A DNA stretch of 64,000 nucleotides from assembly GCA_900547825.1 (NCBI GenBank), contig URII01000006.1:1-64000 (forward strand), in the 5' to 3' direction. Positions 37,980 through 46,383 of this stretch are shown piece after piece (the first letter of the stretch is position 1; every line of letters begins with the position of its first letter). Under the pieces are notes generated by a model. The model made no database searches, was not told the origin of the DNA, and saw nothing but the letters and a program-made list of their open reading frames with translations. The position numbers and the translations under genes were made by a program. This DNA comes from an uncultured Porphyromonadaceae bacterium (GTDB taxonomy: Bacteria; Bacteroidota; Bacteroidia; Bacteroidales; Muribaculaceae).

Positions 37980-40037
37980 TTATTTGCCGGTGCCGAAACG
38001 GGATGTGTCGATTGATGTGTCTTTGGGTTTGAATCCGTTAAAACGCCATATGAAAGTCAGTTTGAGATTTCGCGTCATGTCATGTACTTTCATACGGTAG
38101 TCTTGTCCGGCATGGTTGATCGCCATTGTCGGTGACCAACGGTTGAAAATATCATCTGCTTTCAGATCCAGTTCGTAACAACGGTTCTTCCCGAATTGCC
38201 ATTTTATGCCTGCATCGGTTTTCCACAGGCTTGAAAGATCAGCTATTCCTTGAATCGAGGGCGAGATGTAAGAGAAGTCCACAGAAAGCGAGACAGGACA
38301 GTTTTTGGAAAAACGGATGGTGTTGTTCAATGCCCCATAAAATATCCATTTCCGGTTATCGAAACTGATATTGTGAAAATGGTCGGCCTTTTCCCGTTGG
38401 TTGAATACGTTGACTGTTGCAGTAGCATTCCAGATATAACTTACATTGAACGGCACATTCAGATTCAGGCCTATTGTGCGTTTATAGTTCATATTGATAG
38501 TCTGATAGATAAGTTGCAGTCCATCGGGCGATTGATATGGCAATTGTACGCTTGCTTTGTCACCATACTGAAAATACAGGGTAGCTGTGTATTTCTGACG
38601 CAATATGTAGGACAGCTGTGATGAGTAGTTGAGATAAGGTTTGAGATCCGGATTGCCTAACACCATGCTGTAATCATTAAGATAAGCCGTGCTCCCATGC
38701 AGCTCCCAATATGAGGGATAAATGCGCTGTGTGGTGAAGTTCAGTTGGAAAATGTTTTTAGGTGTCTTGTAATATGTCGCTCCGAGAGAGGGGATGAAAT
38801 TCCAGTTGTGTTCGCTTCCATTGCGGTAATATTCCCCTTTTGCCGAAATATCGAACGACAATCCCCATTTGAAACTATGCTGCAAACCTATATAGGCATC
38901 GACAACATCCTCATCCATGCGGCCGTTAAAACCGGGCTGCTCCGGAAGTTGATAAGATTGGCTGCTGCGATCATCGGCATGCTGATACTCTAAACCATAA
39001 CTTAATTGCCAGCCCCTTATGCCGTGGGTTTGGTCTATAAAAGCGTGGTAGCGGTTGATATCCTGTCGGTTTGATGAAATCACAATATCAAGACCGGATG
39101 GCAGTGCCCTCAGATTCTGGATCCTGTTTTCGTTATATCCCGTATAGTCAACGCCTGCCGAAAGCCCGAATGCCGATGTGTATCTGGCGGCAATGTTATG
39201 GTAGGAAATAGGAGAGTTATACCGGACATTGTTCAGATAATCCCCAAATGTCCCGCAGGTAAGGGACCGCTTGGAAATATCAGATGTAATCTGGCCGTTG
39301 TAAGTGAGGTTGAGCCGGCTTCGGGGAGAAAATCTATATGCAGCGGAAGCGTAAATCAGATTGGATAGATTGCGACCAGTGCGTCGGTTATTTTCCTCTA
39401 TCATTGTTTTTGAGCCGTCATATGTATGATTTGAGAATGATTCTTCCCGTGACCACGATTTTGTGCGTGAGAGCGAATAATTGAGGTCGAAAGTCCAATC
39501 CTTTATGGCGTAGGTTGCGGACAGTACGCCGCCGTAAGAGTCATAATGGGCTTGATTATATCCAATCCGGGCCTGACCCTGCAAGCCGTCGAGCGGCGAC
39601 GGAGTTTTCAACACTACATTTATGACCGCACCGTTTACATGATATTTTGCAGGCGCGGCATACATCACTTCTACATTTTTCAGCCGGTCAACAGGTGTGG
39701 AGTAAAGCAGTTGATAAAAATTCTGAACCGGCATATCGGTTAGTTCACCGTTGAGGATTATGGTTACATTCGAGGCTCCGGCAAGACCTATCATGCCGTT
39801 GTTGTTTACCACGCCGGGCAGATAGCCCAAAGCTTCAAGAATATTGTTGACGGGCTTATCACTGACGATAGCCGGTAAGTCGACAACTATCATGCCGTCC
39901 TGCCCTTTGATCTGCGGTTTCTCACTCTTTACAACCACTTCATTGAGCGTTCGTGACTTTATGCTGTCGGGTGACTCGTTCTGTGCTATCGCAGTAAGAC
40001 CTGATAATAATGTTATGACCACTGTTATATTTCGCAT
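37980..40037 (-). CDS. TonB-receptor-like outer-membrane beta-barrel protein
   Basis: 685 aa with a signal peptide (about 1-18), a short LNEVVVKSEK motif, a plug domain (VNNILEALGYLPGVVNN, GASNVTIILNGELTD, VDRLKNVEVMYA) and a long barrel. It resembles the receptor at 5988-8114 in layout but is not closely identical. It is divergent from a two-component system gene pair, with a 145-bp gap, which suggests that system controls it. Substrate is unknown. Confidence 0.78.
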   Translation of the reverse strand: MRNITVVITLLSGLTAIAQNESPDSIKSRTLNEVVVKSEKPQIKGQDGMIVVDLPAIVSDKPVNNILEALGYLPGVVNNNGMIGLAGASNVTIILNGELTDMPVQNFYQLLYSTPVDRLKNVEVMYAAPAKYHVNGAVINVVLKTPSPLDGLQGQARIGYNQAHYDSYGGVLSATYAIKDWTFDLNYSLSRTKSWSREESFSNHTYDGSKTMIEENNRRTGRNLSNLIYASAAYRFSPRSRLNLTYNGQITSDISKRSLTCGTFGDYLNNVRYNSPISYHNIAARYTSAFGLSAGVDYTGYNENRIQNLRALPSGLDIVISSNRQDINRYHAFIDQTHGIRGWQLSYGLEYQHADDRSSQSYQLPEQPGFNGRMDEDVVDAYIGLQHSFKWGLSFDISAKGEYYRNGSEHNWNFIPSLGATYYKTPKNIFQLNFTTQRIYPSYWELHGSTAYLNDYSMVLGNPDLKPYLNYSSQLSYILRQKYTATLYFQYGDKASVQLPYQSPDGLQLIYQTINMNYKRTIGLNLNVPFNVSYIWNATATVNVFNQREKADHFHNISFDNRKWIFYGALNNTIRFSKNCPVSLSVDFSYISPSIQGIADLSSLWKTDAGIKWQFGKNRCYELDLKADDIFNRWSPTMAINHAGQDYRMKVHDMTRNLKLTFIWRFNGFKPKDTSIDTSRFGTGK

Positions 40038-40169
40038 AGTTTCTTTTTTGAGGCAAAATTAGACGGGTTTATTTGCCAGATAAAGCGATTATCCTTATTT
40101 AGGCTTAATCACATCCTTATTTAGTCTTAAATCAGAATGGTTCAGATATAGTGGACTGAGATAATGTGT

Positions 40170-40177
40170 TAAATTTG
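40170..40177 (+). promoter_or_regulatory. -7 box of the two-component operon
   Basis: TAAATTTG fits TAnnTTTG and lies 5 bp before the kinase ATG. No -33 match is seen at the normal distance. The short leader would make this mRNA nearly leaderless. Confidence 0.45.
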
Positions 40178-40182
40178 CATGT

Positions 40183-41583
40183 ATGAAACACTTCCGGACA
40201 TATAGCACTGTCATAGTCACACTGCTTGTCGTTTTGCTGGGCTATAATATATATTGCTTGTTTGAACTGTATGATAGCATCAGTCGCCAGACCCGAGAGC
40301 AGATAATTCAGTCGCTGCGTGATGCTGATCTGGATGAGATACTTAATCGCACCAATAAATATCCGGCACCGGATTCCATACCCACTTACAAGGGCAAACA
40401 ACTATCTCAATCACGGTCGATACAAGGTGACACTCTTTACATTACTGTGACGGATGATAATGGCCAATTGTTGGAAGTTAGGAAAGATCCTCTTCCGCCG
40501 GGAACAAATTATTCCGATATAATGGTTAACGAAATAGGATATGGAGCACACCAGACCATTGATCCTGTCTATCCGTTTGTTGTTGCCGATATTGATAGCC
40601 TGTTCCGTTTGTCGTTGGCGCGTAAAGGCATTCATATTGATATTGCATTTGTAAAAAGAGTAATGTCGGATGGTAAAATAACGGTGGCAGACTCTATGTT
40701 GACTAATAAAACCGAGCTTGACAGTGTATCGATATGTTATAACCTGATGACAGGTGACCGCTATGTTGCCTGTTATTCTTCGCCAATGGGGTATATCCTC
40801 CGGCAGATGACTGGTATTGTATTATGTACTATAGCAATAATCATACTGATAACGGTTGCCTTATGGTATCTTCTCCATACCGTTTCAAAACTCCGCACGA
40901 TAGAGGAGATGAAAGATGATTTTGTGAGCAATATGACGCATGAGCTTAAAACACCTATTGCGATAGCATACTCAGCCAATGATGCGTTACTCAATTATGA
41001 GGCCGACAAAGATGCGGTAAAGAGAGAAGCCTATTTGAAGATCGCCAACAAGCAGTTGAAACGGCTTGTCGAACTGGTAGAGAATATACTTGCCATGAGC
41101 ATGGAGCGACGGAAAACCATGCGGCTGAGGCCGGAAAACATACATCTGTTGCCGTTTGTCAGTGAAATTGCCGCGGCCCAACGCATGAGAGGCGACAAAG
41201 AAATAACCATTGAGGTTGAGGGGGATGTATCGGTGTGCGTGAATGCCGATAAGATACATCTGTCAAATGTTCTGAATAATTTTATAGATAATGCTATCAA
41301 ATATTCAGGCGATTATGTGAAGATTGTTATATCTGTTCATGCCGACGGTATATCGATAACGGACAACGGCATAGGCATACCGTTAAAATCAATTCCATAT
41401 ATCTTTAACAAATTCTATCGTGTGCCGCATGGTAACCGTCAGGATGTGCGTGGCCACGGCATAGGACTCTACTATGTGAAAAGCATACTTGACAAAATGG
41501 GTTGGTCAATAGATGTGCATAGTAAAGAGGGGGTAGGTTCCGATTTTACAATCAAATTCAGTGAAAGTAAAGATGAACGGTAA
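40183..41583 (+). CDS. Sensor histidine kinase
   Basis: 466 aa: a membrane helix (about 7-26), a periplasmic sensor region of roughly 170 residues and a second helix (about 208-230). A HisKA domain follows with the phospho-acceptor His in FVSNMTHELKTPIAI. The HATPase domain contains NNFIDNAIKYSG (N box), DNGIGIPL (G1) and GHGIGLYYVKS (G2). The sensor region has no recognised ligand fold. Its end overlaps the response-regulator start by 11 bp, so the two are a cognate pair. Confidence 0.93.
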   Translation: MKHFRTYSTVIVTLLVVLLGYNIYCLFELYDSISRQTREQIIQSLRDADLDEILNRTNKYPAPDSIPTYKGKQLSQSRSIQGDTLYITVTDDNGQLLEVRKDPLPPGTNYSDIMVNEIGYGAHQTIDPVYPFVVADIDSLFRLSLARKGIHIDIAFVKRVMSDGKITVADSMLTNKTELDSVSICYNLMTGDRYVACYSSPMGYILRQMTGIVLCTIAIIILITVALWYLLHTVSKLRTIEEMKDDFVSNMTHELKTPIAIAYSANDALLNYEADKDAVKREAYLKIANKQLKRLVELVENILAMSMERRKTMRLRPENIHLLPFVSEIAAAQRMRGDKEITIEVEGDVSVCVNADKIHLSNVLNNFIDNAIKYSGDYVKIVISVHADGISITDNGIGIPLKSIPYIFNKFYRVPHGNRQDVRGHGIGLYYVKSILDKMGWSIDVHSKEGVGSDFTIKFSESKDER

Positions 41584-42259
41584 GATTCTGTTTGTTGAAG
41601 ATGAGGCTGATCTCAGGCTGATTGTGTCCGACACATTGAGTGTGCAAGGCTATGAAGTGATTACAGCTGCAAATGGCATTGACGGGCTTGACAAATACAA
41701 AATTTCCGGTGCCGATATTGTTGTTGCCGATGTCATGATGCCGAAGATGGACGGTTTCGCAATGGCGGCAGAGATTCGCAAGCTCTCGCCCACAGTGCCG
41801 TTGCTGTTTCTTACTGCGAAAAGTGCCATTGACGATGTGGAGGAAGGTTTTGAGATCGGGGCAAACGATTATCTCAAAAAGCCGTTTGAGTTGCGGGAAC
41901 TGATAGTGCGGATCAAGGCATTGCTACGGCGATATGGCAATTGCCGCAGTGAGGATATAAAGTATTCAATAGGTCGCTATGTTTTTAATGTGACGACGCA
42001 AACTTTGATTTTCGAAGGCAGGGAGAATGAGTTGTCGCATTTCGAGGCGAAAATCCTCCGGCTTCTATCGGCAAATATCGGTAGAACTGTTGATTCTTCC
42101 GACTTGATGTTGGCTGTATGGGAGCGTGACGATCCAAGCAACCGTAATTCTCTCCACGGCTATATCCACAAACTGCGCCGCGCCCTGCGCCACGACCCCG
42201 CCATTTCAATCATCAATCAACGAGGCTTCGGCTACATGCTCACCATCAGAACTACATAA
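41573..42259 (+). CDS. OmpR-family response regulator
   Basis: 228 aa from the ATG at 41573; a GTG 12 bp upstream could also start it. A receiver domain with the phospho-acceptor Asp in VVADVMMPKMDG and a Lys in YLKKPFELREL is followed by a winged-helix DNA-binding domain (SHFEAKILRLLSANIGRTVDSSDLMLAVWE). It would be phosphorylated by the kinase just upstream. The divergent outer-membrane receptor is a reasonable target. It is followed by a convergent gene only 5 bp away. Confidence 0.92.
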   Translation: MNGKILFVEDEADLRLIVSDTLSVQGYEVITAANGIDGLDKYKISGADIVVADVMMPKMDGFAMAAEIRKLSPTVPLLFLTAKSAIDDVEEGFEIGANDYLKKPFELRELIVRIKALLRRYGNCRSEDIKYSIGRYVFNVTTQTLIFEGRENELSHFEAKILRLLSANIGRTVDSSDLMLAVWERDDPSNRNSLHGYIHKLRRALRHDPAISIINQRGFGYMLTIRTT

Positions 42260-42264
42260 AAACA

Positions 42265-43200
42265 CTAAATTCCAGTTGCCATACGGTTTATAGTATCATG
42301 ATACTTCGCCTTCATATCTTCTGGAAGAAATGATTCATCAATCAGTATGTGCCATTTCGGGATAGCTTTGTAGAAGCGGTAAAATAGATTTGCTATTGCT
42401 TTGTTATCCATGCCGCTGTCTCCCATCGCTTTTTCAAAGTCGGCTCTGCCTATCCGTTTTTTCTTTCCGTTTAGGGTGAGTGCAAGTTCTTCATCATCTT
42501 CCGGGATGACTATCGAAGTTGAAAGTAGGTCATATGCCGGAGCCAAAATATAGTGATCGGAGGGGCTGTAAAGGGAGAAATTCTTTAGGTGCATATCGGC
42601 ATTTCCTGTGAGCCATGAAAACAGCACTACTTCCCAGAAGTTGACGACATTCAGCAGCGGGGCGGCTGAATATTTTTGGATAAGTTTTGCTATACGTTCG
42701 TATGAGCCTTTATATTTGTCCTCAGTGAGACGCTCTGACAACTGGCACATATCCTCCATCGCTATTTTGTCGCCTTTTTTTGTGCGGTCAATTCGACGGG
42801 TCAGATAACATAATTCGCCGTCGGCAAAACGTATTAGCGAGTGCGGCACGGTCTTGATCCCTGCGGCCTCAGCCATGTGCATTGTCAAGTCCTCATTTTC
42901 CGGCAAACTGGTAAATCTGTCGGTCTGCGGTTTTAGGATGAAGCGACCCCATAGTCCGACAATGGTGAAGCGTTGTGGCTCCCCCGCATGACCTCTCGCA
43001 ATATCAAGCGAAAGTTTGGCCTGAACACCTGTCACGGTGGTGCTTGCCGCTATAATCTCGCGTGCAAGTTCCTTTATGTTGGCTCTGGTATAAGGCAATA
43101 CCGGAACCGTTGCCGATTCAAATATCTTGCGAGCGCATGACTTATGGTAATCAACCTCGCTATCGGCAAGCGGTTTATAGCAGTAAAGGCACTTATTCAT
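42265..43200 (-). CDS. HipT-like serine/threonine kinase toxin (HipA C-terminal type)
   Basis: 311 aa. HipA-type kinases phosphorylate aminoacyl-tRNA synthetases or related targets and slow growth. Visible are the Gly-rich loop TGVQAK (57-62), the catalytic GNADMHLKN (Asp202) and the metal-binding PAYDL (Asp224). The N-terminus carries CLYC (Cys4, Cys7) and HKSC (His19, Cys22), a short zinc-ribbon-like motif. It lacks the N-terminal subdomain of full HipA, which is encoded separately by the upstream gene. This matches a HipBST-type three-gene layout. Confidence 0.82.
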   Translation of the reverse strand: MNKCLYCYKPLADSEVDYHKSCARKIFESATVPVLPYTRANIKELAREIIAASTTVTGVQAKLSLDIARGHAGEPQRFTIVGLWGRFILKPQTDRFTSLPENEDLTMHMAEAAGIKTVPHSLIRFADGELCYLTRRIDRTKKGDKIAMEDMCQLSERLTEDKYKGSYERIAKLIQKYSAAPLLNVVNFWEVVLFSWLTGNADMHLKNFSLYSPSDHYILAPAYDLLSTSIVIPEDDEELALTLNGKKKRIGRADFEKAMGDSGMDNKAIANLFYRFYKAIPKWHILIDESFLPEDMKAKYHDTINRMATGI

Positions 43201-43204
43201 CAGT

Positions 43205-43534
43205 TCATTCGTTTACTTCATTTGGTACCACGCTTACATTACCAATGCAATCCTTACAGCATGCAAGCAACAGAGAAAATCTGTCTCGTGCAGAGATTTT
43301 CCAGTTCTGTTCGGCAATGTCGAGCAGCCAGCCTTCGGGTATAAGTCCGTCAAAGAACGGGAACAACACTTTGTCGCGGTAAGGTTTGTCGGATAGTGGT
43401 AGAGTCAAGCTCACTGACTTTGCTCTTTCGGATATCAGATAATCCGCATCATACTTGAACTCGTATCCCATATCATCTTCGGTTAGGAAACCGGCGAGGA
43501 TATTGTCCATATATATTTTTGCCTGTTTCATCAT
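43205..43534 (-). CDS. HipS-like N-terminal subdomain protein
   Basis: 109 aa resembling the N-subdomain 1 of HipA (couple_hipA family): KIYMDNILAGFLTEDD, FKYDADYL, VSLTLPLSDKPY, FPFFDGLIPEGW. It lies between hipB and hipT and overlaps hipB by 4 bp. In the HipBST systems of Enterobacteria the small HipS protein is the antitoxin. By analogy this protein may neutralise the neighbouring kinase, but it could also complete a split HipA. Confidence 0.8.
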   Translation of the reverse strand: MMKQAKIYMDNILAGFLTEDDMGYEFKYDADYLISERAKSVSLTLPLSDKPYRDKVLFPFFDGLIPEGWLLDIAEQNWKISARDRFSLLLACCKDCIGNVSVVPNEVNE

Positions 43535-43731
43535 TCATTTATTTTACCCGGTACCATTACAGAACCGAATAAGGCCAGCACTTGATTTACCTTGTCAAGA
43601 CGGAGCGTTTCTTTTCCTTGCTCCATTTCACGCACAAAACGCAGTCCTACTCCTGATTTTTGCGACAGGTCAATCTGCGTAAGCCCAAATTGCTTGCGCA
43701 TTTCCTTTACATATTTTGCTAATTGAGTCAT
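43531..43731 (-). CDS. HipB-like DNA-binding protein
   Basis: 66 aa from the ATG at 43731; an in-frame TTG further upstream falls inside the -7 box and is rejected. It has a Cro/C1-type helix-turn-helix, KQFGLTQIDLSQKSGVGLRFVREMEQG. As in other hip modules it should bind operator repeats and repress the operon, and three matching repeats lie upstream. It overlaps hipS by 4 bp. Confidence 0.85.
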   Translation of the reverse strand: MTQLAKYVKEMRKQFGLTQIDLSQKSGVGLRFVREMEQGKETLRLDKVNQVLALFGSVMVPGKINE

Positions 43732-43736
43732 GTTAA

Positions 43737-43837
43737 TATACCCTTTTGGGTGCAAAGATATGAAATTTAATTCATTTTATACCATAAAAGGTATAAAATT
43801 TATCGCGCCACCATTTGTTATACCCTTTAGGTGGTAT
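43737..43837. promoter_or_regulatory. Operator region of the hip operon: three TATACC repeats
   Basis: Three related half-palindromic sites occur upstream of hipB: TATACCCTTTTGGGTGCA at 43737-43754, the true palindrome TATACC-6 bp-GGTATA at 43778-43795, and TATACC-8 bp-GGTAT at 43819-43837. The leftward -7 box TATCTTTG (43760-43753) touches the first site, and the second covers the -33 region. This geometry predicts autorepression by HipB. E. coli HipB uses a TATCC-8 bp-GGATA operator, which is similar in design. Confidence 0.7.
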
Positions 43838-43884
43838 CACAGGGTAGTTTGGCGGCATTTCCGGGTAAACCTCTTAAAATGAAG

Positions 43885-43920
43885 AATCCTGTAAGCGAGA
43901 TACTTACAGGATTTTAGATA
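43885..43920 (-). terminator. Hairpin left of the element, probably the original tRNA-Ser terminator
   Basis: ATCCTGTAAG and CTTACAGGAT form a 10-bp stem (about 43887-43914). Read leftward it is followed by TCTTCATTTT. It lies directly outside the left end of the mobile element, where the tRNA 3' flank would have been before integration. Confidence 0.55.
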
Positions 43921-43928
43921 ATGTTTTT

Positions 43929-43941
43929 GCGGAGAGGACGA
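43929..43941. repeat. Left attachment-site repeat (attL)
   Basis: GCGGAGAGGACGA equals the 13 nt covering the last part of the tRNA-Ser acceptor and T-stem at the other end. Outside sequence differs after both ends. It marks the probable left boundary. Confidence 0.65.
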
Positions 43942-44057
43942 CAGGAATGGATTGACTATACATGAATTTAGGTGATAATAACTGCTGAATTATTAGGCAT
44001 TTACGGCGGCTAAAAGGCTCAATTATTGCCTTGGATTACTATCTAATGTCAGCAAAG

Positions 44058-44069
44058 GGGGTACCTATT
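44058..44069. repeat. GGGGTACCTATT direct repeat, left copy
   Basis: A 12-bp sequence repeated at 60647-60658 near the other end of the element. It overlaps the -33 region of the integrase promoter, so it may be an integrase arm-binding site that also regulates int. Confidence 0.5.
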
Positions 44070-44090
44070 GCGTTCAAGAGAGGATTTTTC

Positions 44091-44098
44091 TAAATTTG
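44091..44098 (+). promoter_or_regulatory. -7 box of the integrase gene
   Basis: TAAATTTG fits the consensus, with ATTG at 44067-44070 in the -33 position (20-bp spacer). The start would be about 33 nt before the ATG at 44137. Confidence 0.55.
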
Positions 44099-44136
44099 CA
44101 CCTAAAATCCAATATACCAGATAAATATCTCTAAAA

Positions 44137-45501
44137 ATGATAGAAATCTCATATAATGTCCGTCCCTTCATAAAACCGATTACTCAGCAGGTGGCAGTGC
44201 GTGTAAGATGGAATCGTAAGAAAAGCGAAACCACCTTCATCACCGGTGTGTATGCTGATCCTGCCAAATGGGATTCTGATGGGCTAAAGGCAAAGAAAAG
44301 CACTACACATATCATCGGACACAAAAAGTTTACTGCGGCTGAAATCAATGAACGAATATCTGATTTCAAGCAGGAGATTGGCCTTGTGTTTGAGAAATTC
44401 TCGATGAACAATGCAATTCCAACAGTGGCCGAGCTTAAGGATCTAGTCAATGAGGGGCTTGGAAGAAAGGATATGGATATTACCGAAATAAAACCCACCA
44501 AACGAAAGTCCATCAAAGAACTTCTTCAAGACTTCTTGTCAGAATGTGGTCGTGAAAAGAACTGGGACGATGACGCAAAAGAAAAATATACTCAGGCGGT
44601 CAATCATCTGATGTCAGCGGTGCCTCATTTAAGGGTTGACAGTATCACCATAGAGACCATGTATAAGCTCAGAGAATGGTATTCCAAGAACGATTATAAG
44701 AACCGCACGGTCTCCAAACAGCTCGTGATGCTCAAAGCTTTTCTTCGTTGGATAAACGATTTGAAAGGCTACTCAATACCGGAAAAGGTTTTGAATTTCA
44801 CTCCCCATCTTAAGGTCGTGAAAAAGACCGTGACATTCTTGCACTACGACGAGTTGATGCATTTAATGAACTTCCCGCTTGAAAAACAGCATATTCGACT
44901 GGCAAGGGATTTGTGGTGTTTTATGGCTTTCACCTCTTTGAGATATTCAGATTTGGCGAATCTCAAGGTCGGACATATCTGCGATGACAGGATTGATATG
45001 GTGACACAGAAAACTAGTGACCGAATCACTATTCCCCTTACTGAAAGTGCATTGGCTATCTACAACAAATACAAGGATTCTCCTACTCCTGACGGTCATA
45101 TATTCTATGTCCCCGCCAATCAAAAAATGAACGAATACATAAAAATCGCAGCAAAAGAAGCCGGAATCGACCGCATGATAGTTGACACCTATTTTGTAGG
45201 AACTGAACGGCGCGAAGAACAGCATCCTTTCCATGAGATTATTTCATGTCATGATGCGCGAAGAACATTTGTATCGTGTTCGTTGGCAATGGGCATTCCT
45301 CCGCAGGTGGTAATGAAGGCTACCGGGCATAAGGGCTACAAGACAATGCAGCCATATATCGACACCGCTACGGAGACCCAAACACTAGAAATGGAAAAGT
45401 GGAACAAGACTCAATACCGTTCCCAAATCATTACGCTGTTGGACCAAATGGATGAAGCTAAGTTAATCGAAGCGTTAGCAGCATTGAAAAATCTCAGTTA
45501 G
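44137..45501 (+). CDS. Tyrosine-type site-specific integrase
   Basis: 454 aa with an N-terminal arm-binding domain (about 1-110), a SAM-like core-binding domain (about 120-230) and the catalytic domain. All catalytic residues can be placed: Arg269 in TSLRYSDL, Lys292, His372 and Arg375 in HDARRTF, His398 in TGHKGYK and the nucleophile Tyr407 in MQPYID. It should integrate and excise the element at the tRNA-Ser 3' end. It lies at the end far from the tRNA and reads inward. Confidence 0.93.
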   Translation: MIEISYNVRPFIKPITQQVAVRVRWNRKKSETTFITGVYADPAKWDSDGLKAKKSTTHIIGHKKFTAAEINERISDFKQEIGLVFEKFSMNNAIPTVAELKDLVNEGLGRKDMDITEIKPTKRKSIKELLQDFLSECGREKNWDDDAKEKYTQAVNHLMSAVPHLRVDSITIETMYKLREWYSKNDYKNRTVSKQLVMLKAFLRWINDLKGYSIPEKVLNFTPHLKVVKKTVTFLHYDELMHLMNFPLEKQHIRLARDLWCFMAFTSLRYSDLANLKVGHICDDRIDMVTQKTSDRITIPLTESALAIYNKYKDSPTPDGHIFYVPANQKMNEYIKIAAKEAGIDRMIVDTYFVGTERREEQHPFHEIISCHDARRTFVSCSLAMGIPPQVVMKATGHKGYKTMQPYIDTATETQTLEMEKWNKTQYRSQIITLLDQMDEAKLIEALAALKNLS

Positions 45502-45871
45502 GAACACTAGAAACACCTGCTGAAACATACCTCAAATCCTTATATGTGAATAAGAATTAAGCGTGAGTCCTTCTGCTCTCTATGCTTTGTGTGTAGAGAG
45601 CGGTTGAAGACTTCGCTATAGAAAACAAAAAATTAGCCCGGTATCACTGACTTTAAGAAGATTGGTCAGAAGGATATTGGAAGACGGATAACGGTGTCAG
45701 TATATTGGGATCAGCTTTAGTCTCCCCAATGAAAGCAATACGCCCGTGAAAGGTTAAGTCAGATCGAAGAGATACTGATGACGGCCTTTCTTTTTTCTTT
45801 TCACCTCCAGATATAAAAATAGCCCCAACCAATAAAGAAGGTCGAGGCTATGTAGTTTTCAGAATTGTTGT
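45502..45871. other. Intergenic region after integrase, with terminators
   Basis: 370 bp with no credible gene. Close to the integrase, GCTCTCTA and TAGAGAGC form an 8-bp hairpin (about 45574-45602). Near the right end is a stronger terminator for the leftward operon (45819-45851). The central part shows nothing else recognisable. Confidence 0.5.
45819..45851 (-). terminator. Terminator of the secreted-protein operon
   Basis: On the minus strand ATAGCCTCGACC pairs with GGTTGGGGCTAT (12 pairs, two of them G-U), followed by TTTTTATAT. It ends the operon running leftward from 48773. Confidence 0.75.
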
Positions 45872-46375
45872 TCAGTAAGAATTACCGATTATCAACATAT
45901 ATTCTTTGTTGTATGAATTTTGCGAGATTGATATTGGCGGATAGCCCGGTTTTGTGTAATGCCAGTATTCCTGTGTGCTGCCACGAAACGCATCCTGAGT
46001 ATCATGCTTATCGAAGTAGAAGCCCAATGCCTTTATTTGAGCCTCCCATGCCTTGAATACGGCTGGAGTGAAAGAGGTTGCTATGATATACTCAAAGGTG
46101 TTTCTGTCATAAAGGAAGATTGTCAGTTCTACCTTTTTACCTCCGCTACTTACATTTTTCGTATAGGTGGTTTTGATACCATCATTATTAACCGACGTAC
46201 CTTTGCTACGATAGCCATTCTTCTTGGCTAAAGTAGTAAATACAGACAGGGGATCCTTACTGGTTGCTACTGATAGCAACTCTTTCACGCTTGGCTTCGT
46301 GGTTGTCGGCTTCTGAGCATATAGACTGATGCTAAATGCCGTCAGAAGGGTTAAAACGAATAGTAGTCTTTTCAT
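45872..46375 (-). CDS. Secreted protein of unknown function (cargo)
   Basis: 167 aa with a signal peptide ending at YAQ (about residue 21). The mature part is a compact alpha/beta sequence, with VKELLSVATSKDPLSVFTTLAKKNGYRSKG, a VELTIFLYDRNTFEYIIATSF strand pair and a C-terminal ISISQNSYNKEYMLII. No catalytic motif or known domain is recognised. It is the last gene of a three-gene leftward operon of exported proteins in the mobile element. Confidence 0.65.
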   Translation of the reverse strand: MKRLLFVLTLLTAFSISLYAQKPTTTKPSVKELLSVATSKDPLSVFTTLAKKNGYRSKGTSVNNDGIKTTYTKNVSSGGKKVELTIFLYDRNTFEYIIATSFTPAVFKAWEAQIKALGFYFDKHDTQDAFRGSTQEYWHYTKPGYPPISISQNSYNKEYMLIIGNSY

Positions 46376-46383
46376 TAGTTTGA

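Noticed and set aside
43741..43755. A longer HipB starting at TTG 43755
   Set aside because: That start would lie in the -7 box, and the ATG at 43731 matches the family start.
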